A DNA stretch of 64,000 nucleotides, from the NCBI RefSeq assembly GCF_014202415.1, contig NZ_JACHGR010000002.1, positions 358,543-422,542 on the forward strand, given 5' to 3'. Made by a program: the position numbers and the translations under genes. Below, piece by piece: positions 57,745-64,000 of the stretch (positions are counted from its first letter, which is position 1; every line of letters begins with the position of its first letter). The notes under the pieces were generated by a model. It had not been told where the DNA came from and made no database searches. It worked only from the letters and a program-made list of their open reading frames with translations. This DNA is from Tolumonas osonensis. Its GTDB lineage: Bacteria; Pseudomonadota; Gammaproteobacteria; Enterobacterales; Aeromonadaceae.

Positions 57745-57779
57745 CAAAAAAGCCTGTCGGAATATCCTGACAGGCTTTT
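57745..57779. terminator. terminator between cysS and pmrA
   Basis: AAAAGCCTGTC and GACAGGCTTTT form an 11-bp stem 16 bp past the cysS stop; A/T flanks on both sides. Confidence 0.85.
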
Positions 57780-57795
57780 CATACTCAAAGACCGG

Positions 57796-59187
57796 TTAGC
57801 CTTTACGGCGCCAGGTTGTTCCCTGAGGGCCGTCTTCCAGCACGATGCCCATCTCTGTCAGTTTATTACGGGCTTCATCAGCCAGCGCCCAGTTCTTGCT
57901 GGCGCGGGCTTCGTTACGGGTTTTGATCAGTTGCTCGATTTCAGCCACATCATCCGCTTCTGCGGCCGCACCGGATTGCAGGAACTGTTCCGGCTGTTGC
58001 TGCAGAATACCCAGCACACTACCCAGACGGCGCAGACAGGCCGCCAGCGCAACCGCATCTGCGGCAGAATCCTGTTTGGCGCGGTTCAGATCACGCGCCA
58101 GATCAAACAGCACGGAGTAGGCTTCCGGTGTGTTGAAGTCGTCATCCATGGCAGCCTTGAAACGTTCTTCAAACGGCGCAGACAACGCGGTTTGTTCTTC
58201 TCCCTCTTCCACACCACGCAAAGCCGTGTAGAGACGTTCCAGTGAAGCACGCGCCTGCTGCAGGTTCAGGTCAGAGTAATTCAGCGGGCTGCGGTAATGA
58301 CCGGACATCAGGAAGTAACGTACGGTTTCTGCGTCATAGACTTTCAGTACATCGCGGATGGTGAAGAAGTTGCCTAATGACTTAGACATTTTTTCCTCAT
58401 CCACCATCACCATACCGGAATGCATCCAGGTGTTCACATAAGGCGTATGGTGCGCGCAGCAGCTCTGTGCAATTTCGTTTTCATGATGCGGGAACTGCAG
58501 ATCAGAACCACCACCGTGAATATCAAAATGATGGCCCAGATGTTTGGAATTCATGGCGGAACATTCGATATGCCAGCCCGGACGGCCTGCACCCCATGGT
58601 GAATCCCACATCGGTTCACCTGGTTTGGACATCTTCCACAGCACGAAATCCATCGGATTGCGTTTGGTTTCTTCTACATCCACGCGGGCACCGGCCTGCA
58701 GCTGTTCGATATTCTGGCCAGACAGACGGCCATATTCAGGGAAACTGTCAATGGAGAACAGGACGTCACCATTATCGGCAACATAGGCATATCCCTGATC
58801 CAGCAGGCTTTGTACCAGCGCAATAATTTCACCGATATGTTGCGTGGCGCGTGGTTCAATGTCCGGACGCTGCAGTTTCAGGGCATCGAAATCGGCATGC
58901 ATATCACCGATCAGACGTTCGGTCAGCGCATCACAGCTTTCCGCGTTTTCTGCGGCACGTTTGATGATCTTGTCATCCACATCAGTGATGTTACGGACAA
59001 ACGTGACATCATAGCCAAGATACCGCAGATAACGCACGACAACGTCAAAAGCAACGAAAGTGCGGCCATGGCCGATATGACACAGATCGTAAATGGTGAC
59101 ACCACAGACATACATGCCCACCTTGCCGGGCTGGATTGGTTTGAATTCTTCTTTCTGGCGAGTCAGGGTGTTGTAAATCTTCAGCAT
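57796..59187 (-). CDS. cysS: cysteinyl-tRNA synthetase
   Basis: A 463-residue class I synthetase with HIGH as 'CHIGH' (near residue 36), the zinc ligands (Cys28, '[11 protein letters not shown]' region, 'HHENEIAQS') and KMSKS in '[11 protein letters not shown]' (near 268). Standard length for CysRS (E. coli 461). Divergent from ppiB, the usual gamma-proteobacterial arrangement. Confidence 0.97.
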   Translation of the reverse strand: MLKIYNTLTRQKEEFKPIQPGKVGMYVCGVTIYDLCHIGHGRTFVAFDVVVRYLRYLGYDVTFVRNITDVDDKIIKRAAENAESCDALTERLIGDMHADFDALKLQRPDIEPRATQHIGEIIALVQSLLDQGYAYVADNGDVLFSIDSFPEYGRLSGQNIEQLQAGARVDVEETKRNPMDFVLWKMSKPGEPMWDSPWGAGRPGWHIECSAMNSKHLGHHFDIHGGGSDLQFPHHENEIAQSCCAHHTPYVNTWMHSGMVMVDEEKMSKSLGNFFTIRDVLKVYDAETVRYFLMSGHYRSPLNYSDLNLQQARASLERLYTALRGVEEGEEQTALSAPFEERFKAAMDDDFNTPEAYSVLFDLARDLNRAKQDSAADAVALAACLRRLGSVLGILQQQPEQFLQSGAAAEADDVAEIEQLIKTRNEARASKNWALADEARNKLTEMGIVLEDGPQGTTWRRKG

Positions 59188-59347
59188 AATGTCACCGTAT
59201 TAATCATGAATCCCAACATTCTAAAGAAGAGAGCCTGAGATTGCACCCCTCCTTTCGGCCCGGTTGTTAACAGATGTTTTACTTGCGGCTTTTGTGTCAA
59301 CGTCTCATCAGCTAGAATCAGTACACAATTTCTAAAGAGGCAAAAAC

Positions 59348-59845
59348 ATGTCTGTTACTCTGCACACTAATTTCGGCGATATCACCCTGGAACTGTTCAA
59401 CGACAAAGCACCGGTTACTGCAGCGAATTTCCTGCAATACTGCCGCGATGGTCACTACAACGGCACAATCTTCCACCGTGTGATTGATGGTTTCATGGTT
59501 CAGGGCGGTGGTTATGCACCTGGCTTTGAAGAGAAAAACACCCGCGCTCCGATCAAAAACGAAGCGAACAATGGTGTTTCCAACAAAGTAGGCACCATCG
59601 CAATGGCGCGTACCATGGAGCCGCACTCAGCATCCGCACAGTTCTTCATCAACGTGGCTGACAACACCTTCCTGGATTTCAAATCTGAATCCATGCAGGG
59701 CTGGGGTTACTGCGTATTCGGTCAGGTGACTGCCGGTATGGAAGTTGTGAACAAAATCAAAGCGGTGAAAACCGGCCGTTACGGTATGCACCAGGACGTA
59801 CCGAAAGAAGACGTGGTTATCGAAAACGTTACTGTCTCTGAATAA
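59348..59845 (+). CDS. ppiB: peptidyl-prolyl cis-trans isomerase B (cyclophilin)
   Basis: A 165-residue cytoplasmic cyclophilin without a signal peptide. Active-site blocks '[14 protein letters not shown]' and '[18 protein letters not shown]' are complete, including the catalytic Arg and 'QFF'. It assists folding by isomerising prolyl bonds. lpxH follows after 48 bp. Confidence 0.95.
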   Translation: MSVTLHTNFGDITLELFNDKAPVTAANFLQYCRDGHYNGTIFHRVIDGFMVQGGGYAPGFEEKNTRAPIKNEANNGVSNKVGTIAMARTMEPHSASAQFFINVADNTFLDFKSESMQGWGYCVFGQVTAGMEVVNKIKAVKTGRYGMHQDVPKEDVVIENVTVSE

Positions 59846-59893
59846 TCAGTCTGCCATACCGTTACGGCGGTATGGCTCTTTCCCCGGATACAC

Positions 59894-60631
59894 ATGACTA
59901 AACTCTTCATCGCAGATCTGCATCTGAGTGAATCCCGCCCTGATCTGACCCAGGCATTTATCCGTTTTCTTGAAACCGACGCCCGAACCGCTGATGAACT
60001 TTATATTCTCGGTGATCTGTTCGAATTCTGGATTGGTGATGACGAACAGTCACCCCTGCAGCAACAAGTCACCAAAGCACTGAGAACCCTGGCCGACCAT
60101 GGCTGTCAGCTGTTTTATTCGCATGGCAACCGTGATTTCATGATCGGAAGACGGTTTGCCCGTGAATGCGGCATGACCCTCCTGCCGCCCATTTATGCCT
60201 GCGAACTGGCTGGCGAGAAAGCCCTGCTCTTACATGGTGATCAGCTTTGTACCGACGATGAGGCCTATCAGCGTTTCCGCCGGATCACCAGCTGGCCCTG
60301 GTTGCAGTGGATCTTTTTGCATCTCCCGCTATCCCGCCGGGTAAAAATCGCGCAGAAAATCCGTCAGGGCAGTCACAAAGGGAAACAGCAGAAAAGCCGC
60401 AGCATTATGGATGTGACACCGCAGAGCGTGATTACCTGTTTTGAGCAGCATAAAGCGACACTGATGATCCACGGACACACCCATCGTCCGCACATTCATC
60501 CGGTGACATTAAGCAATCAGCAGCAGGCCCGCCGAATTGTGCTGGGTGATTGGGATACCGATCTCTGGTATCTGAAAATTGATGATCGGGATATCAATTT
60601 ACTTTCCCGCCCCATCGATCCTGCGTTGTAA
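59894..60631 (+). CDS. lpxH: UDP-2,3-diacylglucosamine diphosphatase
   Basis: A 245-residue calcineurin-like phosphoesterase. Metal ligands appear in 'FIADLHLSE' (residues 4-12), 'GDLFEFWIGDDE', 'HGNRDFMIGRRF' and 'IHGHTHRPHIH'. It hydrolyses UDP-diacylglucosamine to lipid X, the fourth step of lipid A synthesis, at the inner face of the inner membrane. Convergent with tyrR. Confidence 0.95.
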   Translation: MTKLFIADLHLSESRPDLTQAFIRFLETDARTADELYILGDLFEFWIGDDEQSPLQQQVTKALRTLADHGCQLFYSHGNRDFMIGRRFARECGMTLLPPIYACELAGEKALLLHGDQLCTDDEAYQRFRRITSWPWLQWIFLHLPLSRRVKIAQKIRQGSHKGKQQKSRSIMDVTPQSVITCFEQHKATLMIHGHTHRPHIHPVTLSNQQQARRIVLGDWDTDLWYLKIDDRDINLLSRPIDPAL

Positions 60632-60649
60632 AGAAAGCTTTGGAGCCGG

Positions 60650-62206
60650 TTAACCCGGCTCTGCTTTATTCAGACCATATTCCCGCAGCTTATTTGCCAC
60701 CGCGGTATGCGACAGCCCCAGACGTTGCGCCAGCTGCCGGCTGGAAGGATAAAGCGGATACAATCGTTCCAGCATCAGCCTTTCAAAACGCTTGGTCGCT
60801 TCCGGCAAGGTGCCATCAAACCACTGCTCCGCCGTTGACTCGTGCGCATCCATCAGCGGTAGCCGCAGCATGTCCGGCGTCAGTTCATCGCCTTCCAGCA
60901 ACGTCAGCGCCTGATAGAGCGCGTTTTTCAACTGGCGGACATTCCCCGGCCATGGATAACTGTTCAGAAACTCCGTCATGGAACGCGAGAATCGCGGACG
61001 TCGCCGCTGTAATTCCTCACTGATCCGGCTGCAGAACTGCTGTGCCAGCGGCATGATATCGGCGAGACGCTGCCGCAGCGCCGGCATCTCCAGCGTCAGC
61101 ACATTCAGACGGAAGAACAGATCTTCGCGGAACAGCCCTTTTCGGACCTGTTCGCCCAGCGATTTACGGGTAGTGCAATACAGCCGTACATCGACGGTGA
61201 CTTCACTTTCCTGCCCGACCCGGTGAAAACGCCCGTCCTGCAAAACCCGGAGTAATTTGCTCTGCAGCAGCGGTGACATTTCGGCAACTTCATCCAGCAG
61301 GAATGCCCCGCCGCTGGCCTGCTCCAGTAACCCCTTTTTGCCCGGCCAGTCCGGCCCGAACGCACCGGGCGCAGAACCAAACAGCTCATGCTCGGCCACA
61401 TCATCCGGCAACGCGGCACAGTTTAGTGTCAGCAGAGGTCCACTGGCCCGCAAACTGGCCCGGTGACAGGCCCGAGCCAGCATCTCCTTGCCGGAGCCGG
61501 TTTCACCCATGATCAGTAATGGCTGATCCTGCATCGCGAAACGGCGCGCCTGATGCAATAACTGCTGCATCACCTGACTTTCAGCGCAAAACTGCTCAAA
61601 ACTGCTGTCATCGTAGCTGTGCAGTAAATTGAAATGGTGCCCTACCCGACGGGCTGATTTCAGCACCACAACGGCACCGGCCAGATGCGATACGCCCTGC
61701 GTGTCCGGAATAAAGATAGGCAGGATATCCGCCAGAAACTCTTCCCCGGCAAAAACCAGTTTGCAGGTTTCCGGCTGCGGATTTTCGGAAGAAAGCCACT
61801 GCAGGAAGGCAAAACCCTTGAGAAAACTGCCAGCCTGCACGCCCTGAATGTCTTTCAGCGATAAACGCAGGATATTCAGCACCGCATCGTTGGCCTGCGT
61901 CAAACGTCCTTTGATATCCAGCGCAAACACCAGATCCGGCAAGGCTTTCATCAGCGCCTGGATCTCGTGATGTTCCCGCTCTGAAGGCATATACCCCACG
62001 GTTTTCACATCCGTCACGCCGGCGATGCGGCGCAGATCAGGCAGCAATTTTTGCAGGCTGGCGAAATCAACATCCGGCAGATGCAGATAGATAATGCCCG
62101 CCACATCGATTTCGATACCGCGCAGGTCAATCCGGTTATCTTCCAATTGCGCCAACAGCTCTCTGGTCAGCCCTAACCGATCTTCACACGTTACTTGCAA
62201 CCGCAT
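60650..62206 (-). CDS. tyrR: aromatic amino acid regulator TyrR
   Basis: A 518-residue TyrR: ACT domain (1-~75), PAS (~80-190), AAA+ domain with Walker A 'GETGSGKE' (~235), and a C-terminal Fis-like HTH ('SSRQLAQRLGLSHTAVANKLREYGL', quoted in part). The sigma-54-contact GAFTGA loop is absent ('GSAPGAFGPDWPGKKG'), as in E. coli TyrR, which works with sigma-70. It binds TGTAAA-N6-TTTACA boxes and controls aromatic amino acid synthesis and uptake. Confidence 0.93.
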   Translation of the reverse strand: MRLQVTCEDRLGLTRELLAQLEDNRIDLRGIEIDVAGIIYLHLPDVDFASLQKLLPDLRRIAGVTDVKTVGYMPSEREHHEIQALMKALPDLVFALDIKGRLTQANDAVLNILRLSLKDIQGVQAGSFLKGFAFLQWLSSENPQPETCKLVFAGEEFLADILPIFIPDTQGVSHLAGAVVVLKSARRVGHHFNLLHSYDDSSFEQFCAESQVMQQLLHQARRFAMQDQPLLIMGETGSGKEMLARACHRASLRASGPLLTLNCAALPDDVAEHELFGSAPGAFGPDWPGKKGLLEQASGGAFLLDEVAEMSPLLQSKLLRVLQDGRFHRVGQESEVTVDVRLYCTTRKSLGEQVRKGLFREDLFFRLNVLTLEMPALRQRLADIMPLAQQFCSRISEELQRRRPRFSRSMTEFLNSYPWPGNVRQLKNALYQALTLLEGDELTPDMLRLPLMDAHESTAEQWFDGTLPEATKRFERLMLERLYPLYPSSRQLAQRLGLSHTAVANKLREYGLNKAEPG

Positions 62207-62295
62207 TAATTGCTTACCTTTTTACCAATCTGACCATTGATTATACGGATGATATGCAAAACCACCTAGAGTGAGGATTTTTTTACAAAAAAGGA

Positions 62296-62324
62296 TTGAC
62301 CACGTATGCCCTTTCCCCTAGAGT
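62296..62324 (+). promoter_or_regulatory. promoter of tRNA-Ser
   Basis: TTGACC (62296-62301) and TAGAGT (62319-62324), 17-bp spacing, followed by a GC-rich discriminator (AGCGCCCCG). Confidence 0.7.
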
Positions 62325-62377
62325 AGCGCCCCGTCGAAAGGGTAATACGGAAAGCGTTCCCGATAGACAAAAAATAC

Positions 62378-62465
62378 GGTGAGTTGTCCGAGTGGCTGAA
62401 GGAGCACGCCTGGAAAGTGTGTATACGGCAACGTATCGAGAGTTCGAATCTCTCACTCACCGCCA
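62378..62465 (+). tRNA. serW: tRNA-Ser (GGA)
   Basis: 88 bases with acceptor 5' GGTGAGT, anticodon loop CTGGAAAG (anticodon GGA), the long variable arm of serine tRNAs and an encoded CCA. Close to E. coli serW/serX. It is the probable attachment site of the integrase that follows 93 bp later. Confidence 0.95.
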
Positions 62466-62558
62466 TCTTCCTAAGTAATTGATTTACTTAAGCTTGTAAA
62501 ATCCTGCTAAGTTTAAAACCAGCGCCTTCTGCCCAATTGGTACAGAAAGGTGGTACAG

Positions 62559-63908
62559 ATGAGTGTTATGGCTACACCGTGGAAGCATCCTAAAACTGGT
62601 GTCTTTTACTTTCGTAGGCAAGTTCCGTTAGACATCAAGCAAGTTATCAAAAAGCATGAATGGAAGGTCTCCCTGAGAACTAAAGACCTTGCTGTTGCTC
62701 GCCCTCGTTTCGCCTCTGAATCTGCCCGTTGTGAAGAAATCTTTGTTGCCGCAAGAGAACAACTCGCAGGTAGACCTAAAGTCCTCGCTTCTGATTCACC
62801 TAAGCTCGCTGACCGTTGGGCTTCCTCTGTCATGGCTGAATGGGAAACTGAACCTGATTCAATCTCTGGTTTTCTTGCAGAAACACCCGAAGGTTCTGTA
62901 CCAGCAAAAGATGTGATTGATGGTGATAACGCTACTGTCAGAATAAAAGTTGTATCGCCATTCATCCGTAAGACACTAGAAGCTCACAACCTCCCGACTC
63001 CTGATGAAGCAGAACCAGCATTCAAAGCCTTGGTTGAAGCATTCTTTGCCCGTTGGATTTCTCTTTGTGATTTAGCGTTTAGGCGGGCTCATGGCGATTG
63101 GTCTAGTCAAATCCATGTACCAGCAGCCACCAGCAAACTCACCGTTGAAAAAGAACGTGAAGTTCAAAAAAACTCAGCACCTCCGTTGTCTCAGGTTTTC
63201 CAGCTATGGGCTGATGACAAACGCATGAATGATGGTGATAACCGAAGCACTCAGAAAACCATCAATGACTTCAGCTCTACCATCTCTCGTTTCATCGAGT
63301 TGTTTGGTGACTTACCTGTGAACCAAATCACCAGAGCAGTCTGTCAGGATTTCCGAAATCTTCTCGGTAAGTTTCCAGCCAGAGGGAAAGGCTTAAGAGG
63401 ACTATCAGCAGCACAGCTTATGGAGAAAGCAGAGAAAGAAAATCTGCCACTGGTTGAACTGGCTACCATCAGAAAACAACTCAGAGCCTTCTCTGCAATC
63501 CTGAACTTTGCGGTACAACGCTTAGACGTCATGCGGGAAGAACCTGTATCTGCATCCGGTATGTTGAGAGGGATTGCCAAGGCAGCTAAACGGAATGTAA
63601 CCAGAACAGCCGAAGATAAACAGTATTCTTACACTGAGCTGATGACCATCTTCAAGAGCCCTCTCTTCACATCGAACTGGAAGCCACCGATTGCTGACTT
63701 TGGGGAAGCACTCTACTGGTTGCCTCTGTTGATGCTCTACACGGGAGCACGAAGAGAAGAACTGTCACAACTTCTCGCGTCAGATGTTGTCAAAGACCAA
63801 GATACAGGCATCTGGTATCTGTCTATTCAATCTGGTGAAGATAAGACTGTGAAGACCAGCAACAGCATCAGGAAAGTGCCTCTGCATGATGACCTGATTG
63901 AGCTTTGA
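62559..63908 (+). pseudogene. int: tyrosine-recombinase integrase truncated by an IS element
   Basis: The open frame from ATG 62559 (preceded by 'aaaggtgg') gives 449 residues: an N-terminal DUF6538-like segment ('PWKHPKTGVFYFRRQVPLDI'), a core-binding domain and the start of the catalytic domain with the first Arg ('YTGARREELSQLL') and the Lys region. It stops at 'LIEL' because TGA 63906-63908 is the first codon of an inserted IS. The HxxR and Tyr that complete the active site are missing, so it is inactive here. Expected full length is above 550 residues. Confidence 0.85.
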
Positions 63909-64000
63909 ATCGCCACTGATTTCCTAGACACCTTTTAGTTAGATAAACTAGCTAAAAAAGAGGTGTTCATGAGCCATAAACGTTACCCCGAACAATTCAA
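63906..64000 (+). mobile_element. left end of an IS3-family element (continues beyond window)
   Basis: The TGAATCGCC terminus resembles left inverted repeats of IS3-family (IS407/IS150-type) elements. An OrfA start follows at ATG 63969 with 'MSHKRYPEQF', the common IS3 OrfA N-terminus, after 'agagg'. The element interrupts the integrase; its right end and target duplication lie outside. Confidence 0.78.
63969..64000 (+). CDS. IS3-family transposase OrfA (partial)
   Basis: The first ten codons read 'MSHKRYPEQF', matching the beginning of IS3-family OrfA proteins (HTH_Tnp_1, which begin MxxKRYPEEFK). The rest is outside the window. 'agagg' lies at 63959-63963. Confidence 0.7.
   Translation, partial: MSHKRYPEQF

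Overview
The window is a chromosomal segment of a gammaproteobacterium. The PmrAB-type two-component pair, tyrR, the folD / tRNA / cysS-ppiB-lpxH core block, and the tRNA sequences (close to E. coli Leu, His, Arg, Pro and Ser species) point to Gammaproteobacteria. The mix of allose/ribose, pyroglutamate, tannase and beta-glucosidase genes fits an Aeromonadales member such as Tolumonas. The genus is inference only.

Layout. 1-8.1 kb: a sugar cluster read rightward (AlsC-type permease, alsE, allose-kinase-type ROK kinase, ribokinase, AraB-type ribulokinase, transaldolase, transketolase) that could carry allose, ribose and ketopentoses into the non-oxidative pentose phosphate pathway. 8.2-14.8 kb: GGDEF protein, a HAD phosphatase remnant, a P-type ATPase with the ion ligands of Na,K-ATPase, a Nudix hydrolase facing a zinc-less Sir2, and a LysR regulator divergent from 14.9-18.2 kb, a two-subunit pyruvate carboxylase. 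18.3-24.8 kb: eptA-like lipid A phosphoethanolamine transferase behind a PmrA-like box, a small secreted repeat protein, an F420-reductase-like enzyme, LysR and MerR regulators, and a tannase/feruloyl esterase. 24.9-33.4 kb: a nitrogen-scavenging island with 5-oxoprolinase pxpBCA plus an NRAMP-like transporter leftward, and a winged-helix regulator, an amino-acid ABC transporter (NtrC site and sigma-54-like promoter), GntR and DUF1989 genes rightward.

33.6-44.7 kb is accessory: cyclophilin-like protein, aldo/keto reductase, broken MFS transporter, LysR, GH1 6-phospho-beta-glucosidase, headless SorC regulator, orphan gspG with a small HTH protein, GH3 beta-glucosidase lipoprotein, AraC regulator and iron-type alcohol dehydrogenase. 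45-52.9 kb: Kef-type antiporter with a tandem Usp, then copper genes (YHS-type Cu ATPase, small Cys-rich protein, TolC-type channel) and dsbB behind a near-perfect CueR-type promoter. 52.9-54.3 kb: old yellow enzyme with an ArsR regulator.

54.5-62.2 kb is conserved core: four tRNAs, folD, pmrAB, cysS, ppiB, lpxH and tyrR. At 62.4 kb a tRNA-Ser gene is followed by a tyrosine integrase that is cut by an IS3-family element running off the end of the window, so a genomic island begins here. The pmrAB genes at 56-57.7 kb and the PmrA-like box before eptA at 18.2 kb probably form one polymyxin-response circuit.
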